Source: Winogradskyella wandonensis (GTDB lineage Bacteria; Bacteroidota; Bacteroidia; Flavobacteriales; Flavobacteriaceae). From it: a stretch of 64,000 bases of DNA. Shown here one piece after another: positions 27,601 through 35,758 of this stretch. The translations under genes were made by a program, and so were the position numbers. The DNA lies in contig NZ_SMGI01000001.1 of assembly GCF_004346845.1 (NCBI RefSeq), positions 1-64,000 on the forward strand. Reading direction: 5' to 3'. A model generated the notes under the pieces. The model made no database searches and was not told where the DNA came from. It saw nothing but the letters and a program-made list of their open reading frames with translations. Position 1 is the first letter of the stretch; every line of letters starts with the position of its first letter.

Positions 27601-28680
27601 GATGGTCCAGACTCTGAAACACCGCCAGGACATTGGTTTTCTATCCTAAACTACGTAAATGACCATCCGCAATTAGAAAAACGTTTTCAAGGTGAAGGTG
27701 ATGTTTTAGATGGATTAGAATGGGATGTGAAAGCATACTTTATTTTAGGAGGTGCAATGCACGATTCTGCTATAGCCGCATGGAGTGTAAAAGGATGGTA
27801 CGATTATATAAGACCTATTTCTGCTATTCGATATATGGGAGACGAACAAGGGCAAAGCTCTGACCCAAACCTTCCTAATTATAGTGTGTCAGGTTTTAAA
27901 CTAATTCCTGGATATATAGAATTGGTAGAAGCAGGTGACCCATTAGCTGGCTTTTTTGGTCAAAATATTGGTAAAGTAAAATTATATACTTGGAGAGGTC
28001 ATGATTTTATAAATGACCCTGCCACAGATACTGCTGGTGTAGGTTGGATTTTAGCTGAAGATTGGTATCCATACCAACGACCAACATTTGTTACGCCACC
28101 TTTTGCAGGTTATGTCTCAGGTCATTCCACTTATTCTAGAGCGGCTTCAGAGATTTTAACAAAAATTACAGGAAGTCCGTTTTTTCCAGGCGGTGTAGGT
28201 GAGTTTGTCGCTAAAAAAGACGAATTCTTAGTTTTTGAAAAAGGACCATCTGTAGATGTGGTTTTACAATGGGCAACGTATAGAGATGCATCTGACCAAA
28301 CAAGTTTATCTAGAATTTGGGGTGGAATTCATCCGCCAGCGGATGATATTCCTGGACGTTTTATTGGTCAAAAAGTTGCAGATGACACGTTTGAATTTGC
28401 TGTACCTTATTTTGAGTCAAATATTATTGACACCGAAATAGATATAACTAATCAAAAGATTTATCCAAATCCTTCAGATAATCAGCAATTCTTTATTTCA
28501 GAGACTTTAGAAACTGACAATATTGCTATCTTCGACATAAGAGGACGAAAAATTGAACTTTCGGAACGTGACTATAACGAGGATACTAGAGTTACAAGAA
28601 TAAAGTTAAGCAACGCTGTTGTTGGGCTTTACGTACTGCGAGTAAATGATAATTCTAAAATGGTAGCTATAAGTAAATAG
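24643..28680 (+). CDS. Secreted VCBS/ASPIC-UnbV and vanadium haloperoxidase fusion with type IX sorting domain
   Basis: 1345 residues. Order: signal peptide (about 1-26); seven FG-GAP/VCBS-type repeats (about 30-430) carrying Ca2+-loop motifs such as DYNNDGFPDLF; an ASPIC/UnbV domain (about 435-520, SNRDAIGTIVKL and ISWPSGLVETY); a GCTDP...DDGSC linker; a PKD-like segment; a vanadium haloperoxidase/PAP2 domain (about 640-1260); a C-terminal type IX sorting domain (about 1270-1345, IYPNPSDNQQ, GLYVLRV). All vanadate ligands of fungal vanadium chloroperoxidase appear with the right local spacing: Lys1050, Arg1057, Ser1159-Gly1160-His1161, Arg1224 and His1230. It probably oxidises halides at the cell surface; an acid-phosphatase activity is the alternative. 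Confidence 0.85.
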   Translation: MLRKLLKNFPLILMVLGFSIQNLSSQTFDRVEDIAGLGILEENNGVAVADYDGDNDLDIFVVARAKDNPDSPKTLSRLFRNNNDGSFTDVTESAGLTDLLSQDEGGGDWFGLEGQKSGASWGDYNNDGFPDLFLTYSFKVQLWRNLGNGTFVNLTSIAGFDSLNDCRNTGATWFDYNNDGFLDIYVSDWDECASNQLFRNNGNNTFTDVTASTGIQATNGLASYVALPFDFNEDGFMDLYISNDFDEPNDLYINNNGTSFSSQAQAFGVDTMGDDMGITIGDYNKDGYFDLFITAIDNNFLLTNNGDNTFTENADTFGLGNTLWAWGTRFSDFDLDGDEDLYVVNGYEFENRSTEPNFYFRNLHAQGQNNFEDASQELNLNELTISVEAIDWDYDNDGDIDLYVTNNDGPSFLYENKTLNFDDASPALHWFKLDLQGTTSNRDAIGTIVKLTTANDTFIRYKSGVGFLSQSLTPVHFGLNDETEILEIEISWPSGLVETYSNLSADVTMKAIEGQGIEVLNIEPSQKVYGCTDPVSCSYNPEATLDDGSCTYLDSQIIVGATNAAFYSTETYTYTLGANSTAVWNVVGGEILSGQGTDTITVHWELEAEGIVSVVESDEQCSSQEISISVELNATDLPDNISIARLWNEALLDAIRGDFARPTVHARNLFHTSVAMYDIWAIYDDQARPYLIGNEVNGFSSELEDFIPINSNEESVREAISYAMYRLLSYRFQNSPGAEANQERIDLLMEKLGYETTFTSVLYEFGNAAALGNYVAQTIIDYGSQDGSRENTGYDNAYYQPVNQAYNLELDNNPPVVDPNRWQPLGLDTFIDQGGNVVEGNVPEFLSPEWGNVNGFALKEEDVTTYNRDGNNYRVFHDPQAPPQINTTVEDEESEQYKWGFSMVSVWQSHLDPTDGVLIDISPGAIGNTDIADFPRDFSEYPSFYNFIEGGDIGTGHSVNPITSSAYEPNIVPRADYARVLAEFWADGPDSETPPGHWFSILNYVNDHPQLEKRFQGEGDVLDGLEWDVKAYFILGGAMHDSAIAAWSVKGWYDYIRPISAIRYMGDEQGQSSDPNLPNYSVSGFKLIPGYIELVEAGDPLAGFFGQNIGKVKLYTWRGHDFINDPATDTAGVGWILAEDWYPYQRPTFVTPPFAGYVSGHSTYSRAASEILTKITGSPFFPGGVGEFVAKKDEFLVFEKGPSVDVVLQWATYRDASDQTSLSRIWGGIHPPADDIPGRFIGQKVADDTFEFAVPYFESNIIDTEIDITNQKIYPNPSDNQQFFISETLETDNIAIFDIRGRKIELSERDYNEDTRVTRIKLSNAVVGLYVLRVNDNSKMVAISK

Positions 28681-28714
28681 TTTCAATAGCTTTAAGAAAT
28701 AAACTCACTATAAA

Positions 28715-29452
28715 TTGCAACCAAAGTTAAGTTTAGTCATTCCTATTTATAATGCTGGTGTTTTTATTGAAGATAGTATACAGCGACTTAAAGATTGGAT
28801 GATAGAACAGGACTATCTTATAGAAGTAATTTTGGTTAATGATGGTAGTACAGATAATACAGAACTTCTTTTAAAAAAGAACATTGGCAAGAGTGATTGT
28901 CTTGCTCTAATCTCATATTCATCAAATAAAGGAAAAGGACACGCAGTAAAACAAGGAATGCTTAAAGCAAAAGGAAAGTATAGAGTCTTCACCGATGCTG
29001 ATATACCTTATGGTTTTAAAAAGATTAATGAAATCCTGGGACATTTTGATTCAAATAATTTTGATGTTTGTATTGGTAGTCGAGTAGAGAAAGCTTCAAA
29101 ATACAGAGTAAAGAGTAGTTTTTTTAGAACTATTTCTAGTAAAGTCTTCACGTTTTTTATTACAAAGTTTGTGATAGATAAGGTAGGTGATACGCAATGT
29201 GGTTTAAAGGGATTTACCGCTCAGACAGCAGAGAATATTTTTTCTAAACTAAAGATAAGCGGTTTTGCTTTTGACGTAGAAACCATTTATTTGTGCTCCA
29301 AATATAATCTAAGAATAAAGCGAATACCTGTTCAGTTTGAAGGTAATACAATATCTACCATCAATCTATTTTCTTCGTCTTTTAGAATGTTTTTTGATGT
29401 TCTAAGTTTACCAATTAGATACCATATCTTAAAAGCTTATTCAAAAGTCTGA
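28715..29452 (+). CDS. Family 2 glycosyltransferase (polyprenyl-phosphate hexosyltransferase-like), TTG start
   Basis: 245 residues. GT-A fold enzyme resembling dolichyl-phosphate glucosyltransferases: VIPIYNAG at the N-terminus, VNDGSTDNTE, SNKGKGHAVKQGMLKAKG, and the metal-binding FTDADIPY. It would transfer a hexose from a nucleotide sugar to a lipid phosphate at the inner membrane. The start must be TTG 28715: an in-frame stop lies 15 bases upstream, no ATG lies between, and the first internal ATG falls after the first motif. Its 3' end overlaps the convergent membrane glucosyltransferase-like gene by 16 bases. A role as sugar donor for that protein is inference. Confidence 0.85.
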   Translation: MQPKLSLVIPIYNAGVFIEDSIQRLKDWMIEQDYLIEVILVNDGSTDNTELLLKKNIGKSDCLALISYSSNKGKGHAVKQGMLKAKGKYRVFTDADIPYGFKKINEILGHFDSNNFDVCIGSRVEKASKYRVKSSFFRTISSKVFTFFITKFVIDKVGDTQCGLKGFTAQTAENIFSKLKISGFAFDVETIYLCSKYNLRIKRIPVQFEGNTISTINLFSSSFRMFFDVLSLPIRYHILKAYSKV

Positions 29453-30909
29453 TGAAAATATTCGATTAGATTAATCACTTTTAAATCATTTCTTTCTTGA
29501 AGCGTATCCTTAGTTTGTATTATTACATTCTCAGGAGGATAAGCAGAAATAGTATTATCATTAGTATTTAGTTGTTCCCATTTTATTTGTGCGAAAAGAT
29601 GAGGTGATGACCATTCTTTTACCGAAGATAAGTTACCAAACTCATCAGAAAAACCATTTTTTAAATACCCATGTTTTTGTAAAAATCCGTATTCGGGAAT
29701 AATTATCACAATTTCTGATTTGTTTTTAATATCTACATTTTGAAATACGTTTTTTAGAACATTGTATTCTTTGTGTTGCAGGCCAGCAACATAATCATCT
29801 TGATTATGCATACTTAATACTAAAAAGACGATTGGTAATAGCAGCAATACTTTTTTCAGCTTTAAATATTTTATACTCAGATACCTTAAAAACCAAAACT
29901 GATAGAAAAGTACAATAACCGCTGTTGTAGCTATGGTTCTTAGTGAGAAGTAATCCTGCCCTGATAATATATTCGGTGCATAACTAAATGGTAAGGCAAG
30001 AATAAAACTTATAGTAAAAAGTAATGATTTACTATCAATACTTTGACGATAGACAAAGCCAATAAAACCAATTAATCCTAGTAAAAGTGAAATAATAGAG
30101 ATGATAAGAAAGCCACTGTTCTTCAATAAAATACTAAGTTCAAACAGATAAAATTTAATAACTTTTTTAGGAATATCTAGAATGTTAAGGGCAGTTCGGT
30201 TTGCTGTTTCTAGATTATTAAATTCAGCAATAATTTTAAAAGATATATAGTAAACGATAAAGCAGAACAATGTAAATATGATAATGTACCACCATCTTTT
30301 TACATTGTAGTTGTTAGTTTTAATTGTTGAAATTAAAAAAGGTACTACAAACATCATCACGACTGATTGATACATAAATAGCGAGGTTAATACAATAAGA
30401 ACAGCAACTACAGTGTTCCAAGAGATAATTTTTCTATTATCTAAAACTTTTAGTAGTAACTGGCCAGCATAGAAATTAACAATAAGTAGTAAGGGAATTT
30501 GAGCCGTAGCACTCCAGCCATAGTAAACGGTAAAACTAGGTAGGGCTAATATTAAAATTGAGAATATAGCTGATTCGTATATCTTAAGACCAATGTTGAG
30601 TAGAAATCTAAAAACTTGAGTAGAAAACAAAACGCAGAAGAAGAGCGTAAAAAAACGTACCCATTTTAAGTCCGAAATCTTAGTAAAAACGTGGCCATAT
30701 AAATACTCTGACCACCAACCTAATAAAGGTCTCCCATTTTCAATAAAGATATTATGGAAATCGTTATTTCTACTCGCCGTATAAATAAGTTCGTTAGTAT
30801 CAAGAAAGGCATAGTCGTAGAAGATTTGATAGTTTAACCCAAGGCAAATTAAGAAAGCGAAGCAAAAAAATAATAGAGAAGCTTTTAGTCTTTTAGTCTT
30901 TAGAGTCAT
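29437..30909 (-). CDS. Multi-spanning membrane protein, GtrII-like glucosyltransferase
   Basis: 490 residues with about 11 hydrophobic segments and a C-terminal soluble part (about 400-490). The early periplasmic stretch ASRNNDFHNIFIENGRPLLGWW, with an acidic residue followed by a GRPL motif, resembles the GtrII-type glucosyltransferases that use polyprenyl-phosphate glucose to decorate O-antigen. This is a weak family call. It overlaps the upstream methyltransferase gene by 4 bases (ATGA), so the two are co-translated. The convergent GT2 gene, a candidate polyprenyl-phosphate sugar synthase, supports the idea by context. Confidence 0.6.
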   Translation of the reverse strand: MTLKTKRLKASLLFFCFAFLICLGLNYQIFYDYAFLDTNELIYTASRNNDFHNIFIENGRPLLGWWSEYLYGHVFTKISDLKWVRFFTLFFCVLFSTQVFRFLLNIGLKIYESAIFSILILALPSFTVYYGWSATAQIPLLLIVNFYAGQLLLKVLDNRKIISWNTVVAVLIVLTSLFMYQSVVMMFVVPFLISTIKTNNYNVKRWWYIIIFTLFCFIVYYISFKIIAEFNNLETANRTALNILDIPKKVIKFYLFELSILLKNSGFLIISIISLLLGLIGFIGFVYRQSIDSKSLLFTISFILALPFSYAPNILSGQDYFSLRTIATTAVIVLFYQFWFLRYLSIKYLKLKKVLLLLPIVFLVLSMHNQDDYVAGLQHKEYNVLKNVFQNVDIKNKSEIVIIIPEYGFLQKHGYLKNGFSDEFGNLSSVKEWSSPHLFAQIKWEQLNTNDNTISAYPPENVIIQTKDTLQERNDLKVINLIEYFHQTFE

Positions 30910-31631
30910 TCTTGTAATGTCTTTAGGTAATTTTCTGCTCTATCTCTATTAGGGTTTTTACTCTCATAGAACCTGTAGAAACCAATTCCCTTGCTTAAGC
31001 CAAAAACCGAACATGTATTATTCTCGTAAAAATAGTTCAAAATCTCATCTATCTCTCGTGCATTGTTTACATGTTCATGCCGCATCAAGTTGCCATAATC
31101 TAAACCATGCTTTAATCTAAACTCTATACCTGTTGTTAGTTTCCAGCCAAGCGTCCATAAAAATGTGCCCTCGTTGGGTATACTAGTTCTCAAACTGCCT
31201 TTAGGCTTTAATAACAAACAGGATTTTGCTACAACTTTTGGTAAATCTGTAATATGCTCAAATGTAGCAATAGAAGTAATCCTATCGTATTTGTTAGAAA
31301 GGCCTATTTCGTCAATGTCATTATAAATATTTTTAATTTTTTCTAAATAACGCGACTTATAATAAAGTTTTTTGAAAGGTTCAATAATATCATAATGATT
31401 AGACTCTTCATATTGAAGTTGATTCAATGTGCCGGCACCTATTTCAAGAGTTTTTTTATTATGTACTCTACCGACATCAGAACAAACTTTCTGATGAAGC
31501 CATCGTTCCATCTTTTGTGCTAAGCCAGAAGCAGGTGTAATACCATCTCTGTTAGATTTATACTGTTCGTCATATATATCCTGAATTTTCTCTGATAATG
31601 GAGGTCTTTTCTTTGGGTAATTTTCGAACAT
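30906..31631 (-). CDS. Class I SAM-dependent methyltransferase
   Basis: 241 residues. SAM-binding motif TLEIGAGTLNQL (about 63-74), an acidic strand-2 end (YDIIEPFKK) and ITSIATFEHITDLPKVV as motif II/III; the C-terminal half is less conserved. It is probably involved in modifying a surface glycan or lipid, judging only from the neighbouring GtrII-like and GT2 genes. It begins the leftward two-gene operon and overlaps the next gene by ATGA. Confidence 0.8.
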   Translation of the reverse strand: MFENYPKKRPPLSEKIQDIYDEQYKSNRDGITPASGLAQKMERWLHQKVCSDVGRVHNKKTLEIGAGTLNQLQYEESNHYDIIEPFKKLYYKSRYLEKIKNIYNDIDEIGLSNKYDRITSIATFEHITDLPKVVAKSCLLLKPKGSLRTSIPNEGTFLWTLGWKLTTGIEFRLKHGLDYGNLMRHEHVNNAREIDEILNYFYENNTCSVFGLSKGIGFYRFYESKNPNRDRAENYLKTLQE

Positions 31632-31727
31632 TAGGTGCTTTTAGTTTTTCAAAAATAAAGATAGCTAATTAACAAACTATTATTTTAACTACCCAACTTA
31701 ATTGTCCGGTTTCGTTATTTTTGTTGA

Positions 31728-32327
31728 ATGCAAAAACCCGTTTTAAACTTTATTCCGCACGAAGCAAAAGCTCAAATTCAGGACTTAATAAGTGCAGATA
31801 ATTTAGTAATCAAAGTTAAAGGCGAACGCAAAACAAGACATGGTGATTACAGAAAACTACCAAACGGAAAGCATCAAATTACTGTAAATTCTAATCTGAA
31901 TCCTTATCGATTTTTAATAACGTTAATTCATGAAATTGCGCATTTAGAGGCTTATCAAAAACATGGTAGATTTATAAAGCCGCATGGTAAGGAGTGGAAA
32001 CAAACTTTTCAGCATTTAATATTGCCGTTTTTAAGGCCTGAAATATTTCCAACCGAGTTATTACCGCTACTTGCAAAGCATTTTAAAAATCCTAAAGCAT
32101 CTAGTGATACTGATGAGAATTTAGCATTAGCTTTAAAACATTACGATGAAAATCAGGATAAAACCTATGTTTTCGAAATTCCACAAGGTGTAACATTTAA
32201 GCTTTACAACGGACGTATATTTAGAAAAGGCGCAAAGCGCAGAAAACGCTACGAGTGTTTAGAGATAAGCTCAGGAAAGTTATATTTGTTTAATCCAAAT
32301 GCTGAAGTGGAATTGTTAGAAGAATAA
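31728..32327 (+). CDS. SprT-like zinc metalloprotease-type protein
   Basis: 199 residues. SprT-like domain with the zinc motif HEIAHLEAYQKHGRFIKPHGKEW (HExxH at about 65-69 and a third His later), and a basic C-terminal part with RKGAKRRKRYECLEISSGKLYLF where a zinc ribbon is found in relatives, though only one Cys is visible here. The family includes DNA-protein crosslink proteases, but the bacterial role is uncertain. ATG 31728 gives the family-like N-terminus. A TATTTTTG box ends 4 bases before the ATG. Confidence 0.82.
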   Translation: MQKPVLNFIPHEAKAQIQDLISADNLVIKVKGERKTRHGDYRKLPNGKHQITVNSNLNPYRFLITLIHEIAHLEAYQKHGRFIKPHGKEWKQTFQHLILPFLRPEIFPTELLPLLAKHFKNPKASSDTDENLALALKHYDENQDKTYVFEIPQGVTFKLYNGRIFRKGAKRRKRYECLEISSGKLYLFNPNAEVELLEE

Positions 32328-32332
32328 TTCCA

Positions 32333-32401
32333 TTCCCTTGAATATGGGAATATTAAGGAAAGTGTAACTAAAATTTAATAAGATTCCCATTTTCAAGGGA
32401 A
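32333..32401. repeat. Inverted pair of TTCCC-N8-GGGAA elements upstream of manC
   Basis: Two 18-base elements, each TTCCC-N8-GGGAA, lie at 32333-32350 and 32384-32401. The second is the reverse complement of the first with a single mismatch, so they can also pair with each other as a long stem with a 33-base loop. They fill most of the sprT-like/manC intergenic region just before the manC ATG. There is no T tract, which speaks against a simple terminator; an operator pair or RNA structure is possible. Confidence 0.6.
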
Positions 32402-32422
32402 AAGAAAAATTGTAATTTTTCT

Positions 32423-33505
32423 ATGAAAAACAAAAATTATTATGCCATATTAATGGCTGGTGGAGTTGGTTCAAGGTTTTGGCCAGTAAGCACACAAGAT
32501 TTTCCAAAGCAATTTCATGATATGTTGGGTACAGGTGATACCTTAATCCAAAAAACGTTTAATCGACTATCTCAACTAATACCAGAAGAGAATATATTTA
32601 TACTTACCAACGAGCGTTATAATGATTTGGTATTTGAACAATTACCTAGTGTTACCAAACGTCAAGTGGTTTTAGAACCTGCCATGCGAAATACGGCACC
32701 ATGCATTTTATACGCTTCATTGAAAATCCAAAAAGAAAATCCAGATTCAGTAATGATTGTTGCGCCCAGTGATCATTGGATAGAAGACGAAAGTGCTTTT
32801 AGTGAAAATGTAAAACAAGCTTTCGATTTCTGTGAGACTAATAATGCTTTAATGACATTAGGTATAACGCCTACATTCCCAAATACAGGCTATGGTTATA
32901 TAGAATACGACAAATCTTCAGAATCAAATATCAAATCGGTTAATCAATTCAGAGAAAAACCAGACTACGAAACGGCAAAATTGTTTTTAAGTCAAGGTAA
33001 TTTCCTATGGAATGCCGGAATTTTTATGTGGAGTACAGCTACTGTCATCAACGCATTTAGAAAGAATCAACCAACGCTTTTTCAACTTTTTGAAAAAGGC
33101 ATACCTGTTTATAATACAGAGTTTGAAGACGATTTTATAAGAGATAACTATGGTAAAGCCGAGAATATTTCTGTGGATTATGCAATCATGGAGAAAAGTA
33201 ATAATGTCTATGTTATTCCTGCCACTTTCGATTGGAACGATTTAGGAACATGGGGCAGTTTATACGATAAATTAAAAAAAGATGGCTCTGGTAACGCGGT
33301 CGTTAATGCCAAAACGTTAACTACAGACGCATCAGGAAACATGATTAGAACTAAAAACGATAAAATCGTGGTTGTAGACGGCTTAGAGGACTATATTATT
33401 GTCGATAAAGATGAAGTTTTGCTTATCTTTCCTAAAGCTAAAGAACAAGATATAAAAAAAGTACTCCAATCTGTTAAGGATAAATATGGAGAGCAATATG
33501 GTTAA
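32423..33505 (+). CDS. manC: Mannose-1-phosphate guanylyltransferase
   Basis: 360 residues. Makes GDP-mannose from mannose-1-phosphate and GTP for polysaccharide and glycoprotein synthesis. Seen: the nucleotidyltransferase signature MAGGVGSRFWPVSTQDFPKQF at the N-terminus, VLEPAMRNTAP, FREKPD, NAGIFMW, and a short C-terminal left-handed helix-like region. It lacks the isomerase (cupin) domain of the longer ManC/AlgA proteins, so it is the monofunctional short form. It is followed after 3 bases by the DUF389 gene. Confidence 0.93.
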   Translation: MKNKNYYAILMAGGVGSRFWPVSTQDFPKQFHDMLGTGDTLIQKTFNRLSQLIPEENIFILTNERYNDLVFEQLPSVTKRQVVLEPAMRNTAPCILYASLKIQKENPDSVMIVAPSDHWIEDESAFSENVKQAFDFCETNNALMTLGITPTFPNTGYGYIEYDKSSESNIKSVNQFREKPDYETAKLFLSQGNFLWNAGIFMWSTATVINAFRKNQPTLFQLFEKGIPVYNTEFEDDFIRDNYGKAENISVDYAIMEKSNNVYVIPATFDWNDLGTWGSLYDKLKKDGSGNAVVNAKTLTTDASGNMIRTKNDKIVVVDGLEDYIIVDKDEVLLIFPKAKEQDIKKVLQSVKDKYGEQYG

Positions 33506-33508
33506 TAT

Positions 33509-34990
33509 ATGAGCGAAGAGAATAAATTTAATTTTTCTGAAGAAGAAGAAAAAAAACAAGTTGACAAAGAAAAAGCGGTCGAGGAAAAAAAGGAAGCTGT
33601 AAGGCAGGATGCTAAAGGTCTTTTTGCTAGTATCTCTAACTTTTTAAGTGAATTATTAGACTTTAGAGACGATACTGATAGAGACGCTACAATAACGGCG
33701 ATAAAAAATGATATTCCGTTTAAAGGTGCCACAGCATGGATTTTAATTTGTTCAATCTTTGTGGCATCGGTTGGTCTTAATGCCGATTCTACTGCTGTTG
33801 TTATTGGTGCCATGTTAATTTCGCCTTTAATGGGGCCAATATTAGGTGTTGGTTTGTCAATTGCAATAAATGATATAGACACGCTAAAAAAGTCGCTGAT
33901 AAATTTAGCCGTAATGATAGTGCTGAGTTTATTAACTGCATTCTTGTTCTTTAAGTTTTTTCCAACTGCAGATTTAGGCAATAACGAAATATTTGCACGT
34001 ACAAAACCTGATATTAGAGACGTTTTAATAGCATTTTTTGGTGGGTTGGCATTGATAATTGCAAGAACTAAAAAAGGGACTATCGCTTCAGTAATTTTTG
34101 GTGTTGCTATTGCCACGGCCTTAATGCCACCATTATGCGTGGCTGGTTACGGTTTAGCTAACGATTGGCCATCTTTTGTGGGTGCCATGTATTTGTTTAC
34201 CATTAATACGATTTTCATTGCCTTAGCTACGTTTTTAGTTTTAAAAATTTTGCGTTTCCCAATGCTTAGATATGCCAATTCTAAAAAAAGAAAACGCATC
34301 TCTCAATTAGCATCCTTAGTGGCTATCCTAGTTATGATTTGGCCTACTATAAAATTTGTCGATTTAGTTAAAGAAAAGCGCCAAGAGGTAGATTACGACC
34401 AGTTTATGGAAAACGAGGTGAGCTCTAATCCAGATTTATGGTTTCAAAAAGATATTCCTGATTTCGAAAACAAAATCATAAAGCTTTATTTTAATGATGA
34501 AATTTCGCTTGCCACAGAAACTGATTTACGAAATGAATTGAAGAATTACGAATATATAAGCGATTTTGAATTAGATGTTATTGGCAATAAAAACAGAAGT
34601 TTTGATAAGCTTTCTGATGCCTACGATAGAGCCATAACAGACTTAGACGAAAAGGATAATATTATCTCAGGATTACAAAAGCAAATAGAAGAACTCAAAG
34701 AGAATATTACAGGCTTAAATCAGCAGCTTGAAGCAAAAACCAGTAAAGAGGACATTCCCTTTTCTACATTGGCAAAAGATGCTAAAATTAGGTTTATTGA
34801 TTTAGAATATTTTAGCTATGGCAAGATGTTAGAGTCTAAAGATTTTATAAAAATAGACACATTAAATGTTGCTAATATTTCTTGGAAATCTTCGCTTAGT
34901 GATAGTTTGGTACTTGTACGAGAAAAGGAACTATTTTCTTGGTTAAAAGGTGTTTTAAAAACAGAAAAGGTAAAGATAAAGAGAGAGTAG
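33509..34990 (+). CDS. DUF389 membrane protein with C-terminal coiled coil
   Basis: 493 residues. A charged N-terminus (about 1-40) precedes a DUF389 membrane domain with five or six helices, including SVGLNADSTAVVIGAMLISPLMGPILGVGLSIAI and FGVAIATALMPPLCVAGYGLA, then a final helix near 265-285 and a soluble C-terminal part. That part contains a coiled-coil-like stretch (about 375-425). The function of the family is not established. The gene is coupled to manC, and its stop is directly adjacent to the stop of the convergent ABC gene, with no base between. Confidence 0.85.
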   Translation: MSEENKFNFSEEEEKKQVDKEKAVEEKKEAVRQDAKGLFASISNFLSELLDFRDDTDRDATITAIKNDIPFKGATAWILICSIFVASVGLNADSTAVVIGAMLISPLMGPILGVGLSIAINDIDTLKKSLINLAVMIVLSLLTAFLFFKFFPTADLGNNEIFARTKPDIRDVLIAFFGGLALIIARTKKGTIASVIFGVAIATALMPPLCVAGYGLANDWPSFVGAMYLFTINTIFIALATFLVLKILRFPMLRYANSKKRKRISQLASLVAILVMIWPTIKFVDLVKEKRQEVDYDQFMENEVSSNPDLWFQKDIPDFENKIIKLYFNDEISLATETDLRNELKNYEYISDFELDVIGNKNRSFDKLSDAYDRAITDLDEKDNIISGLQKQIEELKENITGLNQQLEAKTSKEDIPFSTLAKDAKIRFIDLEYFSYGKMLESKDFIKIDTLNVANISWKSSLSDSLVLVREKELFSWLKGVLKTEKVKIKRE

Positions 34991-35758
34991 TTACTGATTT
35001 TCTTCAATATACATGCGTCTAACTTTTTTAAATAAGTTAGATGAATATACGAAGTCTGTTACGGCTTTATTATCTGTTTTAAAAATGGTGTCTTTAGAGC
35101 CTTCCCATTCTTTTAGACCATCTTTTAGGAATACAATTTTTTCGCCAATCTCCATTACAGAATTCATGTCGTGAGAATTAATGACAGTGGTCATTTGGTA
35201 CTCGTCTGTAATTTCTTGGATTAGATTATCTATTACAATTGCTGTTTTTGGGTCTAATCCAGAATTTGGTTCGTCACAGAATAAATATTTGGGATTGTTT
35301 ACAATAGCACGAGCAATCGCTACACGCTTTTGCATACCGCCAGAAGCCTCACTTGGCATTTTATCATGCGCATCAGGAAGATTAACACGCTTTAAAACAA
35401 AATCCACACGGTCCTCCATTTCACTTTTACTCTGTTTAGTGAACATGCGTAATGGAAACATAACATTTTCTGCAATAGTCATGGAATCAAATAAGGCACT
35501 GCCTTGAAAAACCATACCTATTTCAGCTCGTAAGTTTCCTTTCTCATCGGGTTTCATTTCACTAATTATACGGCCTTCATAAGCTATACTTCCTTTTTCG
35601 TAGTCAAAAAGTCCCAAGAGACACTTTAAAAAAACCGTTTTTCCAGAGCCACTTTGCCCGATAATTAGGTTTGTTTTTCCTTTTTCAAACGAGGTGCTAA
35701 TGCCTTTAAGAATATGAGCATCTCCAAACGATTTGTGTAAGTCTTTAACCTCTATCAT
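34991..35758 (-). CDS. ABC transporter ATP-binding protein, MlaF type
   Basis: 255 residues from ATG 35758. The frame extends 60 bases further up, but MIEVKDLHKSFG at this ATG is the usual ABC N-terminus and the ATG overlaps the permease stop (TAATG). Seen: Walker A GQSGSGKTVFLK, Q loop GMVFQGSALFDSMT, signature ASGGMQKRVAIARA, Walker B YLFCDEPNSGLDP and the H loop VINSHDMNS. The EASGGMQKR form and partner permease place it in the Mla family, which moves phospholipids between the two membranes. No MlaD-like gene is adjacent. Confidence 0.9.
   Translation of the reverse strand: MIEVKDLHKSFGDAHILKGISTSFEKGKTNLIIGQSGSGKTVFLKCLLGLFDYEKGSIAYEGRIISEMKPDEKGNLRAEIGMVFQGSALFDSMTIAENVMFPLRMFTKQSKSEMEDRVDFVLKRVNLPDAHDKMPSEASGGMQKRVAIARAIVNNPKYLFCDEPNSGLDPKTAIVIDNLIQEITDEYQMTTVINSHDMNSVMEIGEKIVFLKDGLKEWEGSKDTIFKTDNKAVTDFVYSSNLFKKVRRMYIEENQ

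Noticed and set aside
24643-28680. A frameshift or chimera error joining two genes
   Set aside because: One continuous frame with even codon usage, signal peptide at one end and a type IX sorting domain at the other, argues for a real secreted fusion.
33502-34116. 204-codon antisense frame under the DUF389 gene
   Set aside because: Opposite strand of a conserved membrane domain; hydrophobic codons read backward often stay open. No start context or motif was seen.
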